Source: Candidatus Nitrosopumilus sp. (GTDB taxonomy: Archaea; Thermoproteota; Nitrososphaeria; Nitrososphaerales; Nitrosopumilaceae). From it: DNA of 17,753 nucleotides. The DNA lies in NCBI GenBank assembly GCA_029861085.1, contig JAOUAE010000015.1, forward strand, positions 1 to 17,753, in the 5' to 3' direction. A program made the translations under genes and the position numbers. The notes under the pieces are model-generated. The model ran no database searches. It was not told the DNA's origin and saw nothing but the letters and a program-made list of their open reading frames with translations. Below, one piece after another: positions 1 to 7,619 of the stretch (within the stretch, counting starts at the first letter, position 1; each line of letters begins with the position of its first letter).

Positions 1-434
1 AAGAAATCCGTTTAATTTTTAACAAAATGACTGAAGGTAACGCTTGGTTGGAATTGCAAAATGAAGATGATATATTTAATTCAGGAATTTCATATCTTAT
101 TCAATTCCCAAACAAACCAAAAAGAGAGTCCACATCAATTAGTGGTGGTGAAAAAACGTTAGCTGCAATTGTGTTTGTTCTTGCTTTACAAAAACTAAAG
201 CCATCTCCTTTCTACTTATTTGATGAGGTAGACGCACATCTTGATGCTCCAAACTCTGAAAGACTTGCAAAAATTTTAGAAGAAAGATCCCAAGAAAGTC
301 AATTCATTATGGTGTCTCTAAAAGATTCAGTTATACAAAAAGCAAAACTGATCTATGGTGTGTTTCCAAAAAATGGTGTTTCCCATGTTGTTACTTACAA
401 GGACAAACGAATCCCATCTGTTAGAACTTCTTAG
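1..434 (+). CDS. smc: Chromosome segregation protein SMC, C-terminal end (partial)
   Basis: This is the 3' end of a gene that begins outside the window; the reading frame is open from base 3, so the ATG at 27 is internal. It carries the C-terminal half of an SMC ATPase head. The signature motif SISGGEKTLAAIVFVLALQ is followed by the Walker B/D-loop stretch YLFDEVDAHLDAPN, both hallmarks of SMC/Rad50-type ATPases. In the family the C-terminal head pairs with the N-terminal Walker A lobe across a long coiled coil, and the protein organises and segregates chromosomes. The end of the protein (VSLKDSVIQKAKLIYGV) fits the usual SMC C-terminus. Its stop codon overlaps that of the convergent ABC ATPase gene by 4 nt. 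Archaeal SMC is the best call; Rad50 is unlikely because of the FDEVDAHLD sequence. Confidence 0.93.
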   Translation, partial: EIRLIFNKMTEGNAWLELQNEDDIFNSGISYLIQFPNKPKRESTSISGGEKTLAAIVFVLALQKLKPSPFYLFDEVDAHLDAPNSERLAKILEERSQESQFIMVSLKDSVIQKAKLIYGVFPKNGVSHVVTYKDKRIPSVRTS

Positions 435-1396
435 TCTAGTTTTACATGACATGCAAAATAATGTTCTTCATTAATCATTTCTAAATTTGGTTCTTTTCTA
501 CATTTGTCAATGACATAAGGACATCTTGCCCTAAATCTACAACCTTGATACACGTCAATATCTGTAGGATCATTGATTCTGATTCTTCTTTCTTTGTGTA
601 AATTGTTTGGATCTGGCTCTGAAATTGCATCAATTAATGCTTGAGTGTATGGATGTTTGGGATTTGTTAGAACTTGATTTATTGCTCCAATTTCAACAAT
701 TTTACCCATATACAAAATCCCTATCCTTTGACCAAAATATCTAGCCGTTGCTAAATCGTGAGTGATGTAAATAAACGAAATATTATATTTTTTCTGCAAT
801 TCTTGCATTAATTCAAGCATCTCTGCTCTAATTGAGACATCTAGCATTGAAACAGGCTCATCTGCTAGTATCACTTTTGGTTTTAGTGCCAATGCTCTTG
901 CCAAAACTACTCTTTGTCTTTGCCCTCCTGACAGCATATGGGGATACCTTTTTACAATTTCTTCAGCTGGTTCTAATTTTACCTCGCGTAAAACTTCAAT
1001 TACTCTTTTAGATCTATCTTGTTTATTTCCAATTTTGTGTATTTCAAGTGGTTCTGATACAATGTCACCAATTTTCATTCTTGGGTTAATGGAATCATAT
1101 GGATCCTGATGTATCATCTGACAATTCATTCTAATTTTTTCCAAATTCTTTTTTTCATTATCTATCTCTTGATCTTCAAAAACTATTTTTCCTGAGTCTG
1201 GTTGAATTGATTTTAGAATTAATTTTGCAATTGTAGATTTTCCAGAACCTGACTCTCCAGCTAAAACTAACACTTCTCCTTTTTTCAAAGAAAATGATAC
1301 ATCATCAGTTGCTCTAACTGTAGTTGACTTTAAACCGAACATTCCTTTTTTTGTAAAATATTTTTTCAAATGTTCTACTTTTAGTATGTCGCTCAC
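431..1396 (-). CDS. Oligopeptide/dipeptide-type ABC transporter ATP-binding protein (DppF/OppF-like)
   Basis: This is the ATPase subunit of a peptide/nickel-type ABC importer, acting on the cytoplasmic face of the membrane. Counting from the upstream in-frame ATG at 1426, it shows Walker A GESGSGKS (57-64), Q-loop Q107, signature LSGGQ (165-169), Walker B VILADEP (185-191) and H-loop H223. The C-terminal oligopeptide-transporter domain contains four cysteines (C296, C302, C309, C326), the pattern that binds an iron-sulfur cluster in some DppD/DppF proteins. I place the start at a GTG (1396), giving VSDILKVEHLKKYF, because the ten residues before it (MIYFCIQQHL) do not look like the family. 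No permease or binding-protein gene is in the window, so the substrate is unknown. It diverges from egtD. Confidence 0.88.
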   Translation of the reverse strand: MSDILKVEHLKKYFTKKGMFGLKSTTVRATDDVSFSLKKGEVLVLAGESGSGKSTIAKLILKSIQPDSGKIVFEDQEIDNEKKNLEKIRMNCQMIHQDPYDSINPRMKIGDIVSEPLEIHKIGNKQDRSKRVIEVLREVKLEPAEEIVKRYPHMLSGGQRQRVVLARALALKPKVILADEPVSMLDVSIRAEMLELMQELQKKYNISFIYITHDLATARYFGQRIGILYMGKIVEIGAINQVLTNPKHPYTQALIDAISEPDPNNLHKERRIRINDPTDIDVYQGCRFRARCPYVIDKCRKEPNLEMINEEHYFACHVKLD

Positions 1397-1491
1397 TAGA
1401 TGTTGTTGAATACAGAAGTATATCAAGAAATATGATCTCTGTGTAAAAATTGGGATAAAGCATTTATGTTAAATAAAGATCGATTTAATAA

Positions 1492-2514
1492 TTGAATGAC
1501 GCAATTCAAAAACATCTTGATTACAAAAAATATGTTGTAGATTCTAAACTTCGATATTTTAAACCTCATGCTAGCAAAATAGAAAAAACATTTGCTGAGG
1601 AAATATCTTCTAGTCTTATTGGAAATTCTAAATTTATCACACCTAAATTTTTTTACGATAAAAAAGGTTCAGATTTATTTGAAAAAATTTGTACTTTATC
1701 TGAGTATTATCCTACCAGAACAGAAATTGATATTTTGAAGAATTTGAGTATTGAATTGTCTTCCTATCTTGATGAAACTTTTCGATTAGTAGAACTTGGT
1801 AGCGGTGCATCTGTTAAAACTAGACTGATTCTGGACATTTTTACATCTTTACAGGATACGACAGAGTATTTCCCAATAGACATATCTGAAATCCTCACAG
1901 AAAGTTCCGAGCAACTTCTTAAAGATTATGATGGCCTTCACATCACTGGTATAATCGACACTTATGAGGGTGGACTAGAATTTCTTAAAAATTACGATGA
2001 TAAAAAAAACCTGATTATTTTTTTGGGTTCTAGTTTTGGCAATTTTTCTCCCAATGCAGGACGTGAATTTTTAAAAAAAATAAATTCTACAATGAAATCT
2101 GGAGATTTATTTTTAATTGGATTGGATTTAATCAAAGATAAACAAATTTTAGAGTCTGCCTATAATGATTCACTAGGTGTTACTGCGCAATTCAATCTTA
2201 ATGTTCTTTCTAGAATAAATGATGAACTTGATGCTGATTTTAATTTAGATAATTTCTTACATTATTCAATTTACAACAAAGAAGATCAAAGAATTGAAAT
2301 GTATTTGAAATCACTTGTACGTCAGTCCATTATCATATCAAAGTCTAATCTTTTATTGAATTTAGAAAAAAATGAATTAATTCATACTGAATATTCGCAC
2401 AAGTATAGTTTAGATCAAATTCGTGAACTTCTTAAAAGCGTTGGATTCAAAATTAATCATGTCTGGATAGATGATAAAAAGTATTTTTCTTTAACATTGG
2501 TATCTAAAATCTAA
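1492..2514 (+). CDS. egtD: L-histidine N-alpha-methyltransferase EgtD
   Basis: This SAM-dependent enzyme trimethylates the amino group of histidine to make hercynine, the first step of ergothioneine biosynthesis. At 340 residues it is close to the usual family length. Visible family motifs are PKFFYDKKGSDLFEKI (51-66), EYYPTRTE (71-78), the SAM-binding LVELGSGASVKT (99-110), FPIDIS (127-132), LGSSFGNF (178-185) and GVTAQFNLN (229-237). E300 and S302 in HTEYSHKY match the Glu/Ser pair that holds the histidine substrate in mycobacterial EgtD. The start is a TTG: an in-frame stop lies directly upstream and no ATG occurs before residue 201. AT-rich sequence at 1463-1478 could be box A for a nearly leaderless mRNA. 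It converges on egtB with a 4-nt stop overlap. Confidence 0.93.
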   Translation: MNDAIQKHLDYKKYVVDSKLRYFKPHASKIEKTFAEEISSSLIGNSKFITPKFFYDKKGSDLFEKICTLSEYYPTRTEIDILKNLSIELSSYLDETFRLVELGSGASVKTRLILDIFTSLQDTTEYFPIDISEILTESSEQLLKDYDGLHITGIIDTYEGGLEFLKNYDDKKNLIIFLGSSFGNFSPNAGREFLKKINSTMKSGDLFLIGLDLIKDKQILESAYNDSLGVTAQFNLNVLSRINDELDADFNLDNFLHYSIYNKEDQRIEMYLKSLVRQSIIISKSNLLLNLEKNELIHTEYSHKYSLDQIRELLKSVGFKINHVWIDDKKYFSLTLVSKI

Positions 2515-3821
2515 ATATCTTCTGCACATCTGAATCCTGAAAACAACCACCGTTCATCTAATCTAAAGAAATTCCTATAGCTTCCCCTGATTGACATTCT
2601 TGGAGTTCCAAAAGAACCTCCTCTCAAAACTTTTTGGTTTGTGAACCATTTGTCATTGTATTCATCAAAATTTGATTTGAATCCTGGATATCCTGTAAAT
2701 TCTGATGCAGTCCATTCCCAAACATCTCCAATCATTTGTTGACATCCTGAGTGACTAGTTCCGTTAGGAAGTGCTCCAACCTCTAAACATCTCCAATAGT
2801 ATGATTCCAATAAGTTGCATTTATCCTCTGTCGGATATTCGTTTCCCCATGGATAGATCGTTTTCTCTTGTTTTTCTTCGTTCCAACATGCGGCTTTTTC
2901 CCATTCTGCTTCTGTGGGGAGTCTTTTTCCAGACCATTTGCAATATGCATCTGCTTCATAGTAACTAACATGGCATACTGGTTCGTTTGGATTGATTTCT
3001 CTAATTCCTAAAAAGTCTCTTACATGCCATTTGTCATTGATTTTTTCCCAGTACATCGGAGCATTCCACTTGTTTGCTTTTACTTTCTCCCATCCATCTG
3101 ATAGCCAATACTTGTATGTCTCATAACCTCTGTCTTTGATAAATTCCATGTATTGTTGATTTGTTATTGGGAATTCATCTATCTTGTAATTATTTAGGTA
3201 AACTTTGTGTTCAGGCAGCTCAATATCGTAACAATGGTCTTTTCCGTTGTATCCCATCGTATATAATCCTCCTTTGATACGGATTGATTTTTTTTCAGTG
3301 ATGGGTTGCTTTGGAATTTCATTTTTTCTTACAGGTCTGTATTGCTCTGCAAGCAAATGCTGTAAATCATATACTAAGAGCTCTTGATGTTGGCATTCAT
3401 GATGAAAACCTACGGTGATTAACTTTATTGCTTCTTCGTTCAAAGTTTGAGATTCAATAAATTTCTCTACTCTTTGGTTGATGGTGTTGAAGTATTGAAA
3501 AATTTCATCTGTAGTTGGTCTTGATACTACACCTCGTAATCCTTTGTCATGTGGTACTCCGAATTGTTGATAATAGGAATTCAGGTACTCTGAAAATTCT
3601 TTGGAATAAAATTCATAATTTTTATCCAATTTACTCATTATTGCCTCATAAATCCAACTTACATGACCGATATGCCATTTTGGAGGACTCATAAAAAATG
3701 CAGTTTGAACAACAAAATCATCTTTTTCCAAAGTCTTTACAAGTTCTAATGTTCTACTTCTTGTTTCTCTAAATTGATCTAACAGTATTCCATTTACTTC
3801 TAATTCTGGGTTTGATGTCAT
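2511..3821 (-). CDS. egtB: Ergothioneine sulfoxide synthase EgtB (iron-dependent)
   Basis: This is a nonheme iron enzyme that joins hercynine to a thiol (gamma-glutamylcysteine or cysteine) using O2, forming the C-S bond of ergothioneine. The N-terminal DinB-like half has PPKWHIGH, with H53 in the position of the first iron ligand, and the HX3HXE motif at H141, H145 and E147. The C-terminal half is an FGE-sulfatase-type domain (about 180-436) with KRLPTEAEWEKAA (299-311), GDVWEWT (365-371), VLRGGSF (398-404) and a final FSGFRCAE. Its 436 residues suit EgtB; the methyltransferase domain of OvoA is absent. Sequence TATAATAAT about 30 nt upstream of the ATG may be its own promoter, although proS lies only 49 nt upstream on the same strand. 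Thiol substrate preference cannot be read from the sequence. Confidence 0.92.
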   Translation of the reverse strand: MTSNPELEVNGILLDQFRETRSRTLELVKTLEKDDFVVQTAFFMSPPKWHIGHVSWIYEAIMSKLDKNYEFYSKEFSEYLNSYYQQFGVPHDKGLRGVVSRPTTDEIFQYFNTINQRVEKFIESQTLNEEAIKLITVGFHHECQHQELLVYDLQHLLAEQYRPVRKNEIPKQPITEKKSIRIKGGLYTMGYNGKDHCYDIELPEHKVYLNNYKIDEFPITNQQYMEFIKDRGYETYKYWLSDGWEKVKANKWNAPMYWEKINDKWHVRDFLGIREINPNEPVCHVSYYEADAYCKWSGKRLPTEAEWEKAACWNEEKQEKTIYPWGNEYPTEDKCNLLESYYWRCLEVGALPNGTSHSGCQQMIGDVWEWTASEFTGYPGFKSNFDEYNDKWFTNQKVLRGGSFGTPRMSIRGSYRNFFRLDERWLFSGFRCAEDI

Positions 3822-3870
3822 TATTGAAAAATTATGTCTTTTCTATTATTATATCTGTGGGTATTTTTGA

Positions 3871-5313
3871 TCAATACCCTCTTGCAAAAATTGGAATTGA
3901 AACACTTTGTTCTTTACAGTATATGCATTTTTGATTTGTATTTTCACTTCCAAATGGAATGACTCTGATTTCTGCTCCTGTTTCTTCTTTAATTTTATCT
4001 TCACATTCTAATTTTCCACACCAAGGGGAATTGAAAAAACCTCCTTTCTCAATTTTTGATTTAAAATCTACATATTCTGAAATCTCTATGGTGTTAATTT
4101 TAGATTCCTCTTTGGCTTTTGTTAGCATTTCTTCTTGTATTTTGTCTAGTATTGAAGGAATTTTTTCAATTTCAGTAAAATTCAAACTTATTTTTTCAGA
4201 ATTGTATCTTTTTGCAACAACGATACTTTGTTTTTCTATGTCCTTAGGGCCTATTTCTATTCGTAAAGGCACGCCTTTTAATTCCCAATCATTAAATTTG
4301 TAGCCTGTAGATAGCCCATCTCTGTCATCAACATGAATTCTGATTTCTTTTGACTCTAATTCGTCTCTGATTTCTTTCACTTTTGACAATACTTTGTCCT
4401 TACCTTCATCATTTTTGTAAATTGGTATAATCACTATTTGCATTGGTGCTACCTTGGGTGGTAAAACTAAACCTTTGTCATCACCATGAGTCATGATCAT
4501 TGCTCCAATTAATCTCCAAGAAACGCCCCATGAGGTCTGCCATGCAAAATGCTCTATGTTGTCTTTATCTGCAAACTTGACTTCAAATGGTTTTGAAAAA
4601 TTCTGTCCCAAGAAATGCGATGTGCCCATTTGAAGTGCTTTGCCATCTGGCATGATTGATTCCATGGTGGTCGTATACACTGCACCAACAAATTTTTCCT
4701 TTTCACTTTTCTTTCCTGTAGTTACGGGAATTGCTAATTCTGTTTCTACAGTATTTTTGTAAATATCTAAAATTTTCATTACCTCCTTCTCTGCTTCTTC
4801 TTGGGTGGAATGTACTGTGTGACCTTCCTGCCACAGAAATTCTGAGGTTCTGAGAAATGGTTTTGTTGCTTTGATTTCTGCTCTTAATGCCGTATTCCAA
4901 AAATTGATTTTTAATGGCAAATCCCTCCAACTCTGAATCCATTTTGAATATAGTGTGTATGCTAGTGTTTCAGATGTTGGTCTTAATGCAAGTCTGTCTC
5001 CAATTTCATTGGTTCCTGAATGAGTTACCCAGAACACTTCTGGATTAAATCCTGCAAAATGTTTTTGTTCTTTTCCTAACAACGATTCTGGAATTAATAT
5101 TGGCAGAAATCCATTTCTTATTCCATTTTTTGCAAATTTTTTATCAAATGTATTTCTTAATGATTCCCAAATAGAATATCCATCAGGCCTGAGTACAATA
5201 AGTCCTTTTACTGGAGCGTAATCGGCAAGTTTGGCTTTGAGAACCACTTGCGTGTACCATTCACTAAAATCATTATTTTTTGAAACTGTAATTCCTGCTT
5301 TTTCTTTTGCCAA
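3871..5313 (-). CDS. proS: Prolyl-tRNA synthetase, archaeal/eukaryotic type
   Basis: It charges tRNA-Pro with proline. At 480 residues it is the short archaeal/eukaryotic form without the bacterial editing insertion. Visible class II features are RPTSETLAYTLYSKWI (111-126; the T-x-E proline/ATP site), motif 2 with R144 and R155 around ALRAEIKATKPFLRTSEF, and motif 3 GDDKGLVLPPKVAP (277-290). The anticodon-binding domain follows. The C-terminal zinc-type domain holds C432, C437, C463 and C466, and the chain ends in Tyr, as is characteristic of this class. The ATG start gives MAKEKAGITVSKNNDFSEWY, the expected N-terminus. A 60-nt gap separates it from the 95-residue gene upstream on the same strand, so the two may be co-transcribed. 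Confidence 0.97.
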   Translation of the reverse strand: MAKEKAGITVSKNNDFSEWYTQVVLKAKLADYAPVKGLIVLRPDGYSIWESLRNTFDKKFAKNGIRNGFLPILIPESLLGKEQKHFAGFNPEVFWVTHSGTNEIGDRLALRPTSETLAYTLYSKWIQSWRDLPLKINFWNTALRAEIKATKPFLRTSEFLWQEGHTVHSTQEEAEKEVMKILDIYKNTVETELAIPVTTGKKSEKEKFVGAVYTTTMESIMPDGKALQMGTSHFLGQNFSKPFEVKFADKDNIEHFAWQTSWGVSWRLIGAMIMTHGDDKGLVLPPKVAPMQIVIIPIYKNDEGKDKVLSKVKEIRDELESKEIRIHVDDRDGLSTGYKFNDWELKGVPLRIEIGPKDIEKQSIVVAKRYNSEKISLNFTEIEKIPSILDKIQEEMLTKAKEESKINTIEISEYVDFKSKIEKGGFFNSPWCGKLECEDKIKEETGAEIRVIPFGSENTNQKCIYCKEQSVSIPIFARGY

Positions 5314-5373
5314 GCTAGAATTTGTTGAATTAATTTTACTAATGAGCCTTTCGTGAGAATTTAAATTCTTAGG

Positions 5374-5661
5374 TTATTCTAGAGGATCCCCTTTGCAAAG
5401 TACTTTGCCCATTACTCTGCTTTGGAAGTTTGGACATACAAAACATTGAATGAACTGTATGTTTTCTTTAATGACTGGGCATTCTACATATTCTTGTTTC
5501 ATTTTTTTGAGCATTTTTGGACTAACTCCTTTTAATTTTAATTTGCCTTTCTCATCCATCATACCTGACGCCTTTAACTCGTCTTTGATTTCTGCTGGGA
5601 GCTTTTGTTTATCCTCAGTCATTTTGATATCTACTTCAAATTTATGCTCTAATTCTCCCAT
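5374..5661 (-). CDS. Uncharacterised 95-residue protein with four cysteines
   Basis: I do not recognise a named family. The N-terminal half is charged and Lys-rich (about residues 15-57) and probably helical. The C-terminal part holds C61, C73, C76 and C89 in the order C-x11-C-x2-C-x12-C, which could bind zinc or an iron-sulfur cluster. The ATG at 5661 gives the full length; an internal ATG at 5622 (residue 14, MTEDKQKL) is an alternative start. It lies 60 nt upstream of proS in the same direction. Codon use and the Cys arrangement suggest a real gene rather than a chance frame. Function unknown. Confidence 0.72.
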   Translation of the reverse strand: MGELEHKFEVDIKMTEDKQKLPAEIKDELKASGMMDEKGKLKLKGVSPKMLKKMKQEYVECPVIKENIQFIQCFVCPNFQSRVMGKVLCKGDPLE

Positions 5662-5742
5662 ATCTGGTAATGATACATTCGGTGATTTATTACTAGCGTT
5701 TTTTTAATTTAAAAAAAATTAAACTTTAATTTAAGGAACCAA

Positions 5743-5761
5743 AAAGGGGTTTAAACCCTTT
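5743..5761 (+). promoter_or_regulatory. Palindromic promoter element in front of the recombinase stump
   Basis: The 12-bp perfect palindrome GGGTTTAAACCC (5747-5758) sits in a slightly larger inverted repeat, AAAGGG/CCCTTT (5743-5748 and 5756-5761). Its TTTAAA core is centred about 27 nt before the ATG at 5780, the spacing expected of an archaeal box A in a leaderless gene. A protein bound to the palindrome would therefore block TBP. The reading as an autoregulatory operator is inference. Confidence 0.5.
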
Positions 5762-5779
5762 AACTCTTTTTATATTATT

Positions 5780-5971
5780 ATGAAATCCAGATCAATTTCT
5801 GTCTTTGAGGAATATGTTCAGTCTGACAAGACCTGTGAACAGTATTTGTTTCATCTAACCAAATTCGCAGAATATTGCAATCTAGAATCCATTGATGGAA
5901 TCCTGAAATTTGAAAGTGATGACCTAAAGGAGAAGATTGAGGATTATGTAATGTATGCCTGGCCTGCCTAG
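5780..5971 (+). pseudogene. Tyrosine recombinase (integrase) N-terminal stump
   Basis: The first 59 residues (to VMY) look like the SAM-like core-binding domain of archaeal XerC/integrase proteins: a short lead, SDKTCEQYLFHLTKFAEYC, then a helix ending LKEKIEDYVMY. The whole catalytic domain with the R-H-R-Y residues is missing. The frame runs only four more codons (AWPA) to a stop. The break falls near 5957, where the sequence joins an opposite-strand virus-like fragment. The intact promoter and start suggest that a working gene was cut. It could be the int(N) half left by an element that integrates through its own integrase gene, but no int(C) half was found in the window. Family assignment rests on pattern recognition of a short segment. 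Confidence 0.62.
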
Positions 5972-6127
5972 AAACGAGTCTAAATTAGATATATTGGCTG
6001 CATGTGTTGCCTGCCATTTGTTCAGGTTTACTCTATCAGAAATAAGAAAGGACTTGATGTAATCGCCTGGGACGTCGTTGAACTCTTCGAATATTTCAAA
6101 GGGTTGGAATGATGCGAAATATTGCAT
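5924..6127 (-). pseudogene. Virus-like protein fragment abutting the integrase stump
   Basis: On the minus strand an ATG at 6127 opens a frame reading MQYFASFQPFEIFEEF, then DYIKSFLISDRVNLNKWQ and SNLDSFLGRPGIHY, with good coding character. After GIHY it reads into the reverse complement of the integrase stump (IILNLLL) and stops, so only about the first 60 residues are genuine. The layout NLNKWQ ... FLGRPG resembles the N-terminus of proteins in tailed-virus capsid/protease modules, but I cannot name the family with confidence. It is 3'-truncated by the same junction that truncates the integrase. Together they mark a rearrangement scar. Confidence 0.45.
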
Positions 6128-6185
6128 TTGTTGGAATTATCGGAAATAATCTAATGAGAAGTGTTTAGAATAATATTGGATAGGA

Positions 6186-6335
6186 TTATGAAACTTTCTC
6201 ACTGGAATCTTTCTTTAATTTCTCTTTAAAATCATTTTTGACAAAATTTTCATAAATGTAATACCAAGGATCCATGTTCACACTACTCAAATGTTCTTCA
6301 ATTTCTTTTCCTTTTTTTCTTGATTCTATTGTCAT
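6186..6335 (-). CDS. Small acidic/basic hypothetical protein, 49 residues
   Basis: An ATG at 6335 opens a frame of 49 codons that starts MTIESRKKGKEIEEHLSS, continues VNMDPWYYIYENFVKNDF and ends KEKLKKDSSEKVS. The charged helical ends flank an aromatic patch (PWYYIYENF). An AT-rich TATA-like stretch (rc of 6361-6375) lies about 30 nt upstream, fitting near-leaderless transcription. No family is recognised. It sits downstream of and in the same direction as the C1q-like gene. Length and composition support coding only moderately. Confidence 0.42.
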   Translation of the reverse strand: MTIESRKKGKEIEEHLSSVNMDPWYYIYENFVKNDFKEKLKKDSSEKVS

Positions 6336-6386
6336 ATCATGTACCCTAAAACTAAATGGTATAAAATAAAAAAAGAGAAGTCAATC

Positions 6387-6830
6387 TCATTCTACCCATG
6401 TTTTGTTAGTACCTTTTTGTGAACTGATCCAACGTCCTTTTGTTTCTTCTTTGATCTTGTGCATCGAAAAGATTATGCTTGGAATTAGTGGTCTCCCTTC
6501 TGTCTTAATTGCTTCGATTCCTAATCCTTGTCCTATCTTTTCAACTGCCATCATCACATTGAGAACATCTCCTTTCTGAAATGGCATCATAGTTTGGTTA
6601 ACTATAACATCTTTGTCTTCATTTGTTCTAAGAACGGCACGTACATTGGAATTTGGTATGTCTGTTCCATTTTTTCGGAGCCAAAAATCAACACTGCTTG
6701 CTCCGTCTCCTGATGTTCTACCTACTTGGGATGCAGCGATTACAACATACACACCTGATTTGATAATTCGAATATCAGTTGGATGTTCGTTGGAGTGGTC
6801 TATTCCAGTTATTGCGTCATTTTGGTCCAT
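6387..6830 (-). CDS. C1q/jelly-roll-like (virion-type) protein, probably with a frameshifted N-terminus
   Basis: The 147 residues read GVYVVIAASQVGRTSGDG (26-43), VDFWLRKNGTDIPNSNVR (47-64), VIVNQTMMPFQKGDVLNVMM (75-94), then LIPSIIFSMHKI. This alternating strand pattern, with a W-x-x-KNG-x-x-x-P-x-S motif, is typical of C1q/TNF-like domains found in virus appendages and environmental microbes. The in-frame reading also continues upstream of the ATG as YQRPTTTDPIHVV until a TAG at 6870-6872. The promoter upstream, however, points to an ATG at 6898 in another frame (MTIECAQII). A one-base deletion near 6872 would explain both, so translation may now depend on the ATG at 6830. A structural, surface or receptor-binding role is inference. 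Confidence 0.62.
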   Translation of the reverse strand: MDQNDAITGIDHSNEHPTDIRIIKSGVYVVIAASQVGRTSGDGASSVDFWLRKNGTDIPNSNVRAVLRTNEDKDVIVNQTMMPFQKGDVLNVMMAVEKIGQGLGIEAIKTEGRPLIPSIIFSMHKIKEETKGRWISSQKGTNKTWVE

Positions 6831-6897
6831 AACAACATGTATGGGATCTGTTGTGGTTGGTCTTTGGTACTAATTATTTGTGCGCATTCTATAGTCA

Positions 6898-6958
6898 TTA
6901 TGTATATACATTAGCAATAATATTTAGGTGATGTGTTAACTTTGTTAACTTTGTTAAC
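6898..6958 (-). promoter_or_regulatory. Promoter with three GTTAAC operator-like sites
   Basis: Reading on the minus strand, GTTAAC palindromes at 6953-6958, 6944-6949 and 6935-6940 recur at exactly 9-bp steps. They are followed after 8 nt by a TATA-like box (rc of TATTTA, 6921-6926). Its centre is about 25 nt before the ATG at 6898. The same layout occurs upstream of the zinc-ribbon gene at 8787. Box A plus its spacing implies a leaderless transcript beginning at or near 6898. Confidence 0.7.
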
Positions 6959-7049
6959 AACAAATTATTGAGATTTATTATATCCCTAATCTCCCTTTCA
7001 CAATCCTATCTAAGATTATGAAAAACTAGGAGAGACATAATCAGTTAAT

Positions 7050-7570
7050 CTACATGTCCTCCCCATAATCTGCATATTGGAAATACTCTGGCTTGTACCA
7101 AGTACTTGCAGAATTGTAAAAGTCACACTCGTAATACATTGGGTATAACGGTCCCAATCTTTCTCGTTCTGCATCCAAAAACTCTTGATTAATCAAACCA
7201 GCCTGTACTGCCATTGTAGCTGGTATCTCATGAATCTTGAATTGTCACATCGCAGAATCCTTGTAGATGTTTTTCTTTAGTTTGGACATCTCATAGATTT
7301 TGTAAATCATTCCAGACGGTCTCGTGGTGGGGACTCTATCAGCATGGTTCCATTTGTGTTTGCAAGTCTTGAGAATGCAGCACCAAACACTTCTGCATCA
7401 TCTATTCTACTACTATCTGTAATGTCAGACATGTGGATATGGGCTACTTCCTTCCATGACCAGATGGAGCCGGGATTTGAACTGTCTAAACTGATTATTC
7501 TTGTTGGCTTGTGTGGATTATCAGTTATGTAAAAAAGTTGATTGTCCCCATACATTGTATGTAGTGGCAA
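7050..7570 (-). pseudogene. Terminase large-subunit ATPase fragment, copy 1 (frameshift and nonsense)
   Basis: Read on the minus strand this encodes the middle of a tailed-virus DNA-packaging terminase. It begins near TMYGDNQLFYITDNP, passes EVAHIHMSDI (Walker B-like region) and RLANTNGTMLIESPPR (coupling-type motif), then has lost one base near 7316-7324. It resumes as GMIYKIYEMSKLKK, meets a TGA at 7245-7247, resumes as QFKIHEIPA and ends STWYKPEYFQYADYGEDM-stop. The region from 7053 to 7505 is a diverged copy of 12313-12766. The Walker A and nuclease domains are absent. The frameshift and nonsense codon make it a pseudogene. The family call rests on the order of motifs and on the nuclease-like fragment at 10723-11052. 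Confidence 0.62.
7053..7505. repeat. Long direct repeat, left copy (453 bp)
   Basis: This stretch aligns in the same orientation with 12313-12766 from end to end, with a length difference of one base. That base is the deletion that breaks the terminase frame in this copy. Several blocks of 40-50 nt are identical or nearly so (for example around 7081-7130 and 7350-7405), while others differ at many positions. Similarity stops abruptly at both edges. Confidence 0.88.
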
Positions 7571-7619
7571 TGATCGAAGTTACAAGACTTGAACCGTTAC
7601 CAAAGAAAAAATAATTTTG

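Noticed and set aside
1496..1540. ATG at 1496 as the start of egtD
   Set aside because: It is in another frame and runs into a stop after 14 codons; the egtD frame needs the TTG at 1492.
2771..2971. Open frames on both strands inside egtB
   Set aside because: They are shadows of a fully motif-bearing gene and lack coding character of their own.
5743..5790. The 5743-5761 hairpin plus T-rich tract as a terminator
   Set aside because: The neighbouring genes diverge from here, so no transcript ends at this place; the box A position of TTTAAA makes a promoter element more likely.
7550..7614. Plus-strand tail reading LYVVAMIEVTRLEPLPKKK then stop
   Set aside because: Looks a little like a protein C-terminus but is too short and mostly antisense to the terminase fragment; cannot be supported.
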